From contig NW_008246128.1 of NCBI RefSeq assembly GCF_000281045.1, positions 251,182 through 284,116 of the forward strand: a stretch of DNA of 32,935 nt, read 5' to 3'. Position numbers and translations under genes: made by a program. Positions within the stretch are counted from its first letter, which is position 1. Every line of letters starts with the position of its first letter. Below the pieces are notes generated by a model, which worked only from the letters and a program-made list of their open reading frames with translations, ran no database searches and had not been told where the DNA came from. Below are positions 10,001 through 19,192 of this stretch, one piece after another. The DNA comes from Saprolegnia diclina VS20. Lineage: Eukaryota > Oomycota > Saprolegniomycetes > Saprolegniales > Saprolegniaceae.

Positions 10001-13000
10001 CTTTTCTTGCTGCTCCATCGACAGCTGAAAGCTGCTTTCGTCCATCTGAAGCTTGAGCGAACGCAGTTGGAGCTCGAGCGCTTCCGCCGCGTCGCGGTGC
10101 TTGCTTGCTCTGGCTTCCCACGACGATGCCTCGTCGGCTTGCTTTTGGAGCTGTGCCTCGAGCGACTGGGTTGTCATTTTGAGTTTGTTGGCTGCGCTCT
10201 TCGCGTCCGCGACTTCGGCCGAGACACTGCGCAGTTTGGAGGTGAGTGTATCGCATTCGGCTTGGACGCTTTTGAGTTTGAGCTGCGCCGCGTCCCGATC
10301 GGCCTCGAGCTGCCGGCCCTTCTTTTCCGCTTGGTCTTTTTCCAGCTGAAGGCGGTGGTGTTGGTCACCAAGCGCGTCGAGCTCGTGCATGGCGGTCTCG
10401 TAGCGTGCTTGTACTTCGGTCTTTTCTGCTTCGAGCGCCTTGGCCTGCGTCGTCCACTTCTCGAGCTCCCACGCCGGCACCGTCGCGGACGGGCTGCTTG
10501 AGGGCTCTGCCTGCAGCTGCGCCGTGAGCGCGGCGATCTCGGCGTCTTTCTGCTTGAGCTTGCGCTCGAGTGCCGCCTTTTGATCGTCCAAGGCCCGCTT
10601 GGCGGCTTCAACTTTGTGCGTCTCGGAGAGCGCGGCCTGGAGCGCAGCTGCATGGGTTGTCTGGACGTCCGATGCGTCGCGCTTCAAGCTTGAAATCGTG
10701 GTCTCGTACACCGCTGCTGTCTTGCGCGTCGCCTCGAGCTGTTCGTCCATCGACAGGTGTACTGCCGCCTTTTCGTCGAGCGCCTGGCGAAGTTGATTTT
10801 GCAGCGCCGAGAGAACACTTGACGTCGACGACTCTTGGCTCTGAAGCGACGTCCACTGCGACTGCACCTGGGCCAACTGCGCTTCGAGGTGCTTCTTTTC
10901 TTCGTGGAAGCGGGTGTTGAGCGCACTTGTCTCGGCGCGATAGTCGTTCTCGGCGGCCGCTAGGTTGTCCTGCAGCTGGCGTTGGCTCTTTTGAAGTGTT
11001 TCAATCGCAGCTTCGTGCTCGGTCGCCGACTCGGCCAATTGGGTCTCGAGCGATGTACACTGGCGCTTCCATCGGTCGATTTCGTCTGATTGCACTGACG
11101 CGGACTGAGTGTCGCTCGCTAGACGCGCAACCTGGAGGTCGTCGAGCGCTAGTGTCGTGGCAGCATGGGACGTCACGAGTGCATCGAACTTGGTTTGTAG
11201 CGCGTCTTTGGCGGCTGTCAACGCCGACATGGCGTCGTCGTCGGCAGCTTTGGCCTCTCGCAGGTCGGCTATCTCGGCTTGTAAGGTCGCCTCTCTGGCC
11301 TTGGCGGCCGATTGAAGCGCCTCGGTCTTGGCAGTCCACGCCGTTGCGTCACTGTCGCCTGTGGTAACTACTGGTGCCGCGTTGCACGCCGCTTCGTATT
11401 TTGCCTGCCAGTCGGCTTGGTCGCGCGTCGCCGCTTCGCATTTTGCCTGCCACTCGGCAGCTTTGGCAGTAGCGCTCTCCACTTCGCCACGGAGATCGCT
11501 TTGAAGCGCTTCGTGGGTCGAATGAAGCGCGTCATATTTGGCTTGCAGGGCTGCGTGGGCGGTATCGAGCGCGTCATGTTCGGATTGAAGCGCGTCATGT
11601 TCGGATTGAAGCGCGTCAAGTTTGGATTGAAGCGCTTCATATTTGGCTTGCAGCGCGTCGAGGACGCTTGTGTCTGGCGCGGTCTCGCGCATCACTGACT
11701 CGGACGATGCTGCAGTAGCTTCTTGCAGTTTGCGCTGCCAGACTGTGTTTGCGTCGGACGCTGCCGTCACCGCTGCATCCCGCTCGGCTGTAACAGCGTC
11801 GAGCTTCGTCGTCACCTCTACCATGTTGGCGCGCCACTTTGCTTCTAGCGCCGTCGTCTCTGCCTCGAGCTTGGCGGCCCACTTTTGTGCTTCGGCCGCG
11901 ACTGCCGACTCTCGCGCTGTACCATCATCGGGCGTTGTGCTCGACGCTTCAAGGTCCTGGACTCGCGCTTCCAACCTCTCGATTGTGGCCCGAGCCTCCG
12001 TGAGCTTGGTGTTGCGTTCAGTCTCCTCGTCGTCGGCTTGCTGCAGCTTGCTCTTGAGCTTGGCCACCTCGGCTTTGAGTCCGTCCACTTCATCTTGGAG
12101 GCGGCTCGAGGTCTCGGCTTCGACCTTCTCACGGTGCTCGGTTTCCATTTCTTGCTTGCGCCGCATCTCTTCCAGCGCATGTTCGTGCTTGGCCAAGAGC
12201 TCGTCGATGCGCTGGCGGTGCTTCTCTTCAATTCCCTTGGTGTCCTTGTCCTGGTGCTGGCGCAGCTCGCGCTTCTTGTCGACAAACGCCTCTTCGAGCT
12301 CGTCGAGCTGCTTGCGGTTCTCGGTCTCCATGTCTTTTCGGCGCTTCGAGAGCTTCTTCTCGAGCTCCTTCATGCTCGCGACCTCGTCGTCGTGCGAGGC
12401 TTGGATTTTGGACAATTTTTTCTCGTTGGTGGCGATGGTGTCGCGCAGCGTGTCTTCTTGGGCCGCCACTTTGGCCTCGAGCGCCGCGATCTTTTCGGCG
12501 TGCGCCGACTCGAGGTCTGCGAGCTCCTTCTCCAGTGACGCAGATTTCTTATCGAGCTCTTCCTTGGCACCGGCTTTGGGCACCCCGAGAAGCGGCTTCC
12601 GCCCAATCGCTTTGATTTCGACTTTGGCTTCCTCTTCGTCGTCGTCGTCGTTTTCCTTTTCATCGTCGCTCTCGGCGCGCGCTAACGCCTTGGGTCCCGG
12701 GCGCTAAGGCACATGTTCAATGGTGATATAATCAAGTGGACAACGTACGCCGAGCCCCCCCACGGGCTTGAGCCCCCCCAGCGGGCCTAACCCGCCGGAC
12801 GTAGGGCCCAACTACACGAAAGCAAAGTCTTGTCTCGAGAGATAGGCTGCAGAGATAAGTACCTTGCTGGGAAGCCCGCCAAGGGGCTTTTTGTCGAGGC
12901 TCGTCTTGACGGCTGAGAGCCCGTCGGTCTTGGGCGGTGCTTTCTTTTTCTTGCTTTTTTTGCCCAAAATCTCATCGACATCGTCTTTTTCCTTCTTCTT

Positions 13001-13478
13001 CTTGGAATCCGAGTCCTAAGCGCCAAAATTGGGTGTGTTCCGTCCAAACCCTTACATCACCTTTTTGCCGTGAATCGATTTCTTCTTGTGGTCGTCGTAG
13101 AGCTTGCGATAGTACTACATATTTCGTAGCGCCGTAGAGCCATGAAAAAGGACGTTGAACAAAATGCACCTCGTCGCACGGATGGTCCCACGTGCTGGCG
13201 CCCGAGGCAAAGTTGAAGTAGTAAATTTCGCCCGTATCCGTCGTCTTGCACGGCTTCCAGTTCTCGGGCAGCGGGGCCTACGCCACAGGAAGCAGTCGTG
13301 TCCAACTATGACGAGAAGGTACCTTGAGCCCTTCCCGGGCAATCCAAAAGAGGTCCCGCTCGGCCTCGAGGTCCATGCCGAGCCACTTGGCGTACTCGAG
13401 GACCTCATCTTCCGTCGGCTCATAGTTGGGATCGATCTCTTCCTCGAGAACGATGCTGTCTCCTTGGCCCGCGTCCAT
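7052..13478 (-). CDS. CEP164: CEP164 orthologue (ciliary distal appendage / transition fibre protein)
   Basis: Ten exons join in frame to 1962 aa: 13478-13323, 13277-13170, 13114-13061, 13015-12863, 12703-9545, 9504-8386, 8337-8257, 8203-7763, 7715-7306, 7259-7052. Residues 7-52 ([20 protein letters not shown]) and the following WW domain (W59, YYFNF, W82, P85 in STWDHPCDE) match the N-terminus of human CEP164, including the [12 protein letters not shown] that follows. Residues 90-180 are Lys/Asp-rich and disordered. Residues about 180-1700 form an almost unbroken coiled coil, and the tail (about 1780-1962) is Tyr/Gln-rich. CEP164 docks basal bodies to the membrane and recruits the kinase TTBK2 through its N-terminal module; that role is inferred here, and zoospores would need it. 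Introns are 40-55 nt except 12704-12862 (159 nt). The start at 13478 is the only ATG that fits the family. The protein is about 500 aa longer than human CEP164, mainly from coiled coil. Confidence 0.9.
11480..11660 (-). repeat. 21-nt heptad repeats inside the CEP164 coiled coil
   Basis: A 21-nt unit (minus strand, encoding LQSEHDA and variants such as [21 protein letters not shown]) is iterated about seven or more times. Two adjacent units are identical on the plus strand around 11567-11610. One unit equals exactly one coiled-coil heptad, so unit gain or loss keeps both reading frame and helix register. Confidence 0.75.
12704..12862 (-). other. unusually long GC-rich intron of CEP164
   Basis: At 159 nt this intron is about three times longer than its neighbours. 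It contains two copies of GAGCCCCCCCA and a GCGGGCCTAACCCGC inverted repeat around 12750-12800. The GTAC donor and TTAG acceptor fit the other introns. Confidence 0.6.
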
Positions 13479-13802
13479 TGCTGCCGTGTCCTGCCGTTTC
13501 ACAACGCCACGTGATCTTTGCTCAGTACTATGAGGTATACACACGCCGGTAGTTGGTTACTTCGACTGCGATAGTTAAGAGTTCGCGCAATACTGGCGCA
13601 CAACCCCAGCGCGATTTGAATCATCCAATTTGCAGTGACGGCGTCATCCGTACCAGTGCTGTGTATAGCGCAGCGATCTCGGCGACCAGCTCAGTGCGTC
13701 GGTCACGCTGTCATGCAATGCTTTAGCGACCGTCACTTCCCGCATCAAAATGTTGATGAATACCGTATACAAAACAGCGTGTTACGTGCAGCAGCAACTC
13801 TC
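13479..13802. other. spacer between CEP164 and mini-CEP164
   Basis: No gene is visible. It should hold the CEP164 promoter and the 3' end of the mini-CEP164 transcript. A CACGTG E-box-like hexamer lies near 13508, and I see no strong initiator match. Confidence 0.4.
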
Positions 13803-14474
13803 TCACTCGATGATTTCCCAGTCCTTGTCCTCGGACGAAGCTCGTGGTTGCACCTGCGCGGCCGCCAGCCGCCGCGAGAGATCATCGACTTGGCGCTGCC
13901 ACGTGGCGTCCCGCGCGGCGAGCTCTGCCTCCCATTTGCGCGCTTCGGCGCCAACGAGCTCGGCGAGCATCGCTTGTGCGTCCTGAAGCGACGCGGTGGC
14001 GGCGGCGAGTGCACACTGAATATCGTCGACGAGCACTTTGCTGTCCACCCGGCCTGTGGGCGGCGTCGTCGCCTCGGGCGGGCGCACCTCGGAAGCTTGC
14101 GCCATCAACGTGGCCTTGTGCTCGTGGTAGAGCTGGCGAAATCGCTAGCAGCGACGTTCGTTTTCGCGTCGATGTGTCCAACGCGTACCTCGTCGCAGGG
14201 GTGGTCCCACGTACTGGCGCCGGTGGCAAAGTTGTAGTAGTAAATGTGGTCCGTCTCGACCATCTTGCACGGCTTCCAGTGCTCAGGCAGGTTGGCCTAC
14301 GTCGTCGTGGATATGGCACGGGACCATGCTCTGTACCTTGAGCGCATCGCGAGCGATCCAAAGGAGGTCCTTGTCGTTGATGACGTCCATGCCAAGGAAC
14401 GTTGCGTGCTGAAGGACCTCGGCATCCGACGGCTCGAAGCTCGGGTCAACGACCTCTTCCATGACCAGGTCCAT
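13803..14474 (-). CDS. mini-CEP164: WW-module protein with short coiled coil, paralogous to the CEP164 N-terminus
   Basis: Three exons, 14474-14337, 14296-14189 and 14144-13803, give 195 aa. Residues 1-46 ([20 protein letters not shown]) correspond to the pre-WW helical segment of CEP164. Residues 47-82 are the WW domain (W53, IYYYNF, W76 in STWDHPCDE). Then comes [12 protein letters not shown], the counterpart of [12 protein letters not shown]. Residues 95-195 are a short linker and one coiled coil ending in an acidic tail. The first two intron positions are the same as in CEP164, which lies 325 bp downstream on the same strand, so a tandem partial duplication is likely. In human CEP164 this N-terminal module binds TTBK2, so the short protein might compete for, or separately recruit, that kinase; this is inference. 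The start is the first ATG before the conserved module; the longer open frame begins at TTG. Confidence 0.85.
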
Positions 14475-14638
14475 TCTCGCTTGGCACAATTGACGACTGA
14501 CAGACTTCGAAAACGGAGGCTAAACCATGGAACAAAAAGCGAGATCGATCCGGCCTTTTTCTCAATATCTCGGATTTTCCACCGAGCCAGTGGATGGAAA
14601 CACTGTTTTTCTCGTGCAGCGGTTTCGCACTCGGTAAA
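14475..14638. promoter_or_regulatory. shared divergent promoter of mini-CEP164 and the ankyrin gene
   Basis: Only 164 bp separate the two start codons (14474 minus, 14639 plus), or 119 bp if the ankyrin gene starts at 14594. Both 5' leaders and core promoters must fit here, so co-regulation is likely. No clear TATA or TCATTTYGC initiator is visible. Confidence 0.5.
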
Positions 14639-16445
14639 ATGGTCGCTTCGCCGACCAAATCGCTGGCGCGACCGATACGACTCCAGAAGCTCCTCAAGCC
14701 AAAGCCACCGCTTCCTGCGTCGTATGATGTCCCGCTGACGCCGTCGTGCACGCCGCTCCATACGGCAATACTTCGCAACGATATGAAAGCGGCCCATGCG
14801 TACATCCGCTACCTCGACAGCACCGATGCTGTGCGCCCACGATCAAAATGATACATTGTTTAGATGTATGAGGTATGCGTAGGATGGCAACACACCGCTG
14901 CATCATGCGTGCGTGGCGGGACGGTCCGAGATGGCGGCACTGCTCGTCGAGCGCGGCGCCAGCGTCAACGTGACCAATGACGGCGGCAACACGCCGCTTC
15001 ACAAAGCGGCCGTCGGCGGGCACGTGGCGTGTGTCGAGCTGCTTCTCGCCCATCGCGCCAACGTCTTGCACAAGAACCACGTACGTAGTAGCACAGCAGT
15101 CGTCCATCGCTGCCGCATATGCGACGGGAACGGTATAACCTTTTGCGATCGATAGAAAGGGCAGTATGCCGCCGATTTGGCGGGCTGGCGCATGCATACG
15201 ACAGTCACTGCACGCCTACGAGACCTCGGTACGACGCGCTGCGTTTACTGTGCACAAAAGAGCATCTTTGATCGACGCCTTGGGATGCATAGACCTCGCC
15301 GCGGTGTTGGCCATCGCCCCCGATGCAGTAGCGCTCCAGAGAACAGAGCTCGGCTCGACGGTTTATGACAACCAATGGCGTAGGCTGGCAACACGCGGCT
15401 GCACTATGCGGCGGCGTCCAACAAAGTGGACGCGTTATTGCGCATTCTAGCCGAGGGGACTCCCCACATCGAAGCGCGCAACGAGGTTCGATCGCTTTGC
15501 TTGGGTATAACGTGCGAGTTTGCTGTAGAATGGTTGCACAGCCCTGCATCTCGCGGCACAAGCTGGTCACTATGACATTCTCCAGTACCTTGTCGACGCC
15601 GGCGCCGACGTGTTTGCCGTCACCAACGTCTGCAGTGCTCGCGTGGACGACACGCTATCCCCTCGATGTAGGATGGCGCTTGTGCGTTCGACTTGGCAGC
15701 GACCCACTTACGCCTTCGCAACCAGCTCACTCGCATCGGTTCTGCGATTGCACTCTCCGAACAAACTCAGTCCAATTTTCGAATGCTTAGAGACGGCCAA
15801 GTTGGCCACGCTGGAGCAACACTCGGAGGTAGTAGAAATTTGCTCTTTGAGGTGCTTCCATGCTTGAGGGTGCTGCACGTAGCAAGGCGACACGGTGCTG
15901 CATGTGCTGGCAAAGCTGGGCAGGCTCGACGACGTCCAGTCTCTGTTGCATGCGTCGCCCGCCGCGATGACCGACACCAATGCCGTACTCTATCCTTCTC
16001 AGTATCGATGTCAGATACCTAACGGCATGTTTATAGCAAGGCGATACAGCGCTGCACGTGGCGGCGCAGTACAACCGCGTCGATGTGCTCCGTGCCATTC
16101 TCGCTCATGACGACGGCGCGTGTCTCTTTCGATGCAACCATGTGCGCTACGTTCTTTGTCCATTGTTAGTTACACCGCTCTCTGTAGAAAGGACAGACAG
16201 CACGCGCAACAGCCCCCGTGGCATCGTTCTCGGCCAAATTATTGCGCGACGCAGGTTCGTGCCATTTCGTTATTTTGTCGTTGCAAGTTATAACAATAAG
16301 GATACTAGAGCATGCGCAACTCGGATGCTTCGTCACCGAGTGGCTTTTGGAGAGCATGGTGCATCGCGTCACGGCGCGCGATTCGACTGTCCTCGACTTT
16401 GTCTACGCCGTCCGGCCGCACTCGCGACTCTTTGCGTCGCCCTAG
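14639..16445 (+). CDS. ankyrin-repeat protein with roughly one repeat per exon
   Basis: Twelve exons join in frame to 404 aa: 14639-14830, 14883-15080, 15156-15228, 15293-15327, 15384-15485, 15529-15627, 15672-15738, 15791-15828, 15883-15984, 16037-16141, 16188-16254, 16309-16445. Ankyrin signatures recur: CTPLHTAI, NTPLHHACVAG, NTPLHKAAVGGH, NTRLHYAA, CTALHLAAQAGH, DTVLHVLAKLG, DTALHVAAQYN. The N-terminus (about 1-40) is basic and Pro/Lys-rich. The C-terminus after the last repeat is not recognised. There is no catalytic domain or membrane segment, so it is probably a cytosolic scaffold. An upstream in-frame ATG at 14594 would add 15 residues; 14639 has the better context (AAAATGG). It is divergent from mini-CEP164 and convergent with the IPGYTG protein, between ciliary genes, which hints at but does not show a flagellar role. 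The small exons make exact borders less certain than for its neighbours. Confidence 0.75.
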
Positions 16446-16505
16446 TCCTACCCTACCCTAATCACCACAAGACAAAAAGAGCATGTGAAATAGTCTTGTG
16501 CCAGC

Positions 16506-17534
16506 TTAGAGGTGCGGGCGATAGATGTAGCCGTTGGTCGACCGTGGATCGGTCCCCGTCGTGGCCTCGCCCCGTACGTTCTTCGAGTCGACGGGCTTGT
16601 GCCCCGTGTAGCCGGGAATGTTGTTGAGGTGGTACAACCGAAGGTCCGCGCCCTTATTACGCGGCACCGTGCCGTCGCCTTGGGCGACCGCAATCGGGTT
16701 GTGGGGTGCTTCGGGCAAAAAGCCGCCGTAGCGCGGAATGTGACACGTGTTCTTGGTCGTCCCGTCGGCGAGGTCGGACGTCGTCGACGCCATCCCAAGC
16801 GTGCGACTCAAGTACGGTCGCGCGAGCGGGTCCGATCCGTACGTACCATAATCGATCTGGTGGCTGCTGCTCGGCACGGTGCTGGGCACGAGTCGGCGCA
16901 AACTCAAATACTCCATCCAGCTCGGTTTGCCATGGAGCTTGCCGACGCTGTTGGCGACGAAGTGGTGGATGCGGTCCATGGCCTCTTCAAAGATAGGCCA
17001 CGTCACGTAGCCGTCCGGAATCGGGTCAAACATGTGGCTGTACATCTCGAGAAGGCGCGTCGATGGCGGGCTGCCGTACACTGTCGTCAGGAGCTCCTTG
17101 ATGCGGTCGCGGGGCAGGCGCGGGTCGTCGACCGTCGCGTTGTTGGGTTCGTCGTCGTCGACGGCTCTGGCGAGTGCGTCAAAGACGCGTTTGAAGTCGT
17201 CCTTTGGCTTGGCCAACAAGGCTTTTCCGTGGTTGGAAAAGTGCACAAAGTCGCTTTCGTACAAACTTTGCCCGAGAAACTTTTTGCCTGCGACCACGTC
17301 GTCGTAGCACGGCTTCGCCGGCCTCATCGCATAGTCGGCCTGCGTCACGAGCCCAAAGTCGGCGCGGTAGACGCTGCCAAACGCTGGGTTTTGCACGCAC
17401 ATGGTGCTCATGATGCTTTGGCCCATTGCGCTAAACTTGGTCGACCGGCTGTCGTAGCTCTCGCCGGGCTTGAGCGTCGGGCATTCTTGGCCCGACCACG
17501 ACTTGAAGCCCTTGTAGCCCGAGTGCGACCCCAT
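16506..17534 (-). CDS. probable flagellar microtubule-associated protein with IPGYxGxxP motifs
   Basis: A single-exon frame of 342 aa. Near the C-terminus are IPRYGGFLP (about 266) and IPGYTGHKP (about 306). These motifs resemble the repeated IPGYTGHVP-type signature of the FAM166/CIMIP2 family and other axonemal microtubule inner proteins. The N-terminal half has GYKGFKSW and short Tyr/Pro-containing segments typical of proteins that lie along microtubules. Residues about 175-230 are helical and include a degenerate EF-hand-like loop (DPIPDGYVTW) lacking the usual acidic residues. There is no signal peptide or membrane segment. The frame is open further up to 17687, but a TATA-like CCTATATATAGG near 17645 lies inside that extension, so the ATG at 17534 is preferred. 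The 3' end converges on the ankyrin gene with a 60-bp gap. The family assignment rests on motifs only. Confidence 0.7.
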   Translation of the reverse strand: MGSHSGYKGFKSWSGQECPTLKPGESYDSRSTKFSAMGQSIMSTMCVQNPAFGSVYRADFGLVTQADYAMRPAKPCYDDVVAGKKFLGQSLYESDFVHFSNHGKALLAKPKDDFKRVFDALARAVDDDEPNNATVDDPRLPRDRIKELLTTVYGSPPSTRLLEMYSHMFDPIPDGYVTWPIFEEAMDRIHHFVANSVGKLHGKPSWMEYLSLRRLVPSTVPSSSHQIDYGTYGSDPLARPYLSRTLGMASTTSDLADGTTKNTCHIPRYGGFLPEAPHNPIAVAQGDGTVPRNKGADLRLYHLNNIPGYTGHKPVDSKNVRGEATTGTDPRSTNGYIYRPHL

Positions 17535-18134
17535 CGATGTGATGCTCGCTTGCGCCGCCGGGAATCTATTTTGAGCCAACGGACAATATCCAAGATGACG
17601 ACCATACTGCGCCTGCACACGAGAGTGCCACGTCATCCTGCGACCTATATATAGGAAAGCATACGTGGCCGGCAAGGCGTACGACACCGCTCGGTTGACT
17701 GTGGACCATCAACCACGGCGCTGGTCGTGAGTACGCTAGTCTCGAGCTTCGAGGTGAAGCTGGTACACATCTCATGTCACATGGCATCGGGCTTTGAGCC
17801 CGTGCAATGGTCAAGTCTATGGTTGTAGTCGTGCTCCCAACAAGTGAAATTGGTATCGAGCAAACGAAACCCGGTGGCAAGTCGAGAGGATAGCGTCGCG
17901 CCATGCCGTCGTCCTTGGCGTACATGCCGCATACGTGCGCAGTGACGAGCAAGCTGGTACCCACGGGCGGCGACATGCTGCACCCAACGCTGTCGACGGT
18001 CGCACTTGGCGCGGTCGAGCCGAAGCCGTCCTGTGTCGCCAGCGCGCCACGTATACACCTTGCACAAAGATTGGTCGTATAGTGGTTCCCAAAACGATCC
18101 TAGTCTGTTATCTTATATGACGTTGCCTTGTACT
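17535..18134. other. upstream region of the IPGYTG gene, with an uncertain coding-like patch
   Basis: A palindromic TATA-like CCTATATATAGG is centred near 17645. On the minus strand 17850-18040 is weakly coding-like in one frame (SMSPPVGTSLLVTAHVCGMY) but lacks a start, a clear splice structure or a known motif. I would not call it a gene. It could be an exon relic. Confidence 0.3.
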
Positions 18135-19178
18135 TTACTTGTAGTCGCACGTGTCGGGGAAGGTGCAGCCCGAGCGGCGAATGACGACCTGCGCGGCCCA
18201 GTGACCGGCATCGACGCACTTTTCGATGGGCTGCTCCAGCGCCATTTGCGCGATGAAGCCGCCGACGAAAGCATCACCAGCACCGTTCGTGTCGACGATC
18301 TCCTTCTGGTCAAGCGCCGGGACATCGAAGAGGCGAAGGGTGCCGTTGTGCACCGTGATCGTGGGCTTGGCGCCTTGCGTGAAGACGACCGTGCGGCAGC
18401 GCGCGCCCGAGGCCTTGGGCAGCTGCGAGAGGCGGAGCGCAATGACCGCGAGGTCCTCGCCCCAGCCATGGGCCTTGCCAAACTCGAGCGCTTCGTTCTC
18501 GTTACCGAACACAAAGTCGGCGTGGTGCACGGCCGGCATGAGCGCATCCTTGAAGAACTGCACAATGAACGGCGCCGAGAGGTTGAGCATAAAGATCTTG
18601 TTGGAGAAGGCCGCGTGCTCGGCGAGCTTCATGATGGCCTGCGGGCACACGGTCAAGTGGAAGCCGGCCGAGTAGTAGAGCTTGCCGTTCTCGACGATGG
18701 TCTTGCTCGCGGCGTCGTCCAAGTGGGCGAGCTCAAACTCGTTGGCCGCGCTCAAGTTGGCGACGAGCGAGCGCTCGCCCGCCTCGTTGACGCACACGGC
18801 GCACGTGCCGGTCGCGACCTTCTCGTGCACCATGTAGTGGGCGTTGACGCCGTCCTTGATGGCGCAGTCCTTGAGCACCTTGCCAAACTCGTCGTTGCCG
18901 ACGCAGCCAAAGAACGAGGTCGCGTTCGCGCACTGCTTCTTGAGCATCCACTGCGCAACGCGGATCGAGTTCTGCGTCGCGCCGCCCGCGATGAACTCGG
19001 CCTGGAACTCCTTGGTGAGCTCGTCGTACATGGGCAGGTGCTTCTCCTCGGCGAGGATCGCGTTGTCGACCGTGATGCCATACTTGGTGAGGAAGGCGTC
19101 ATGGACCTTGGCCGAGATGTCGAGGAGCGGGTTGCCGAGACCGACGATTGAATGCTGGAGCTTCTGGGGCGCGGCCAT
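18135..19178 (-). CDS. ADK: adenosine kinase
   Basis: An intronless frame of 347 aa, the usual family length. It phosphorylates adenosine to AMP with ATP in purine salvage and helps clear adenosine from the methylation cycle; it is cytosolic. Visible PfkB/ribokinase signatures are GNPLLDISA near the N-terminus (substrate site), the GGATQNS glycine pair at about residue 65, FFGCVGNDEFG, and the C-terminal VDTNGAGDAFVGGF. The last contains the anion hole and the catalytic Asp at about 302, close to human Asp300. NLSAPFI and FGNENEAL match the usual central region. The ATG at 19178 is preferred over the in-frame one near 19265 because it restores the normal length and lies just after an initiator motif. 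Third codon positions are strongly C/G, as in highly expressed genes. Confidence 0.96.
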   Translation of the reverse strand: MAAPQKLQHSIVGLGNPLLDISAKVHDAFLTKYGITVDNAILAEEKHLPMYDELTKEFQAEFIAGGATQNSIRVAQWMLKKQCANATSFFGCVGNDEFGKVLKDCAIKDGVNAHYMVHEKVATGTCAVCVNEAGERSLVANLSAANEFELAHLDDAASKTIVENGKLYYSAGFHLTVCPQAIMKLAEHAAFSNKIFMLNLSAPFIVQFFKDALMPAVHHADFVFGNENEALEFGKAHGWGEDLAVIALRLSQLPKASGARCRTVVFTQGAKPTITVHNGTLRLFDVPALDQKEIVDTNGAGDAFVGGFIAQMALEQPIEKCVDAGHWAAQVVIRRSGCTFPDTCDYK

Positions 19179-19181
19179 CTT

Positions 19182-19192
19182 GGGCGAAATGA
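19182..19192 (-). promoter_or_regulatory. initiator upstream of adenosine kinase
   Basis: On the minus strand the text is TCATTTCGCCC, ending three bases before the start codon at 19178. It matches the oomycete TCATTYYNC initiator and resembles the one before the multi-C2 gene at 32238. Confidence 0.55.

Noticed and set aside
11643-12707. Long plus-strand ORF (354 codons) opposite CEP164
   Set aside because: It is a Ser-rich antisense shadow of the coiled-coil exon. The minus-strand exon has family homology, and the shadow has none.
16512-17654. Plus-strand ORF of 380 codons opposite the IPGYTG gene
   Set aside because: It is an antisense frame with Arg/Val-rich composition typical of the complement of GC3-rich coding sequence.
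17535-17687. N-terminal extension of the IPGYTG protein to 17687
   Set aside because: A palindromic TATA-like element lies within it and the added residues look non-coding.
18006-19151. Plus-strand ORF of 381 codons opposite adenosine kinase
   Set aside because: It is a shadow of the intact kinase gene on the minus strand.
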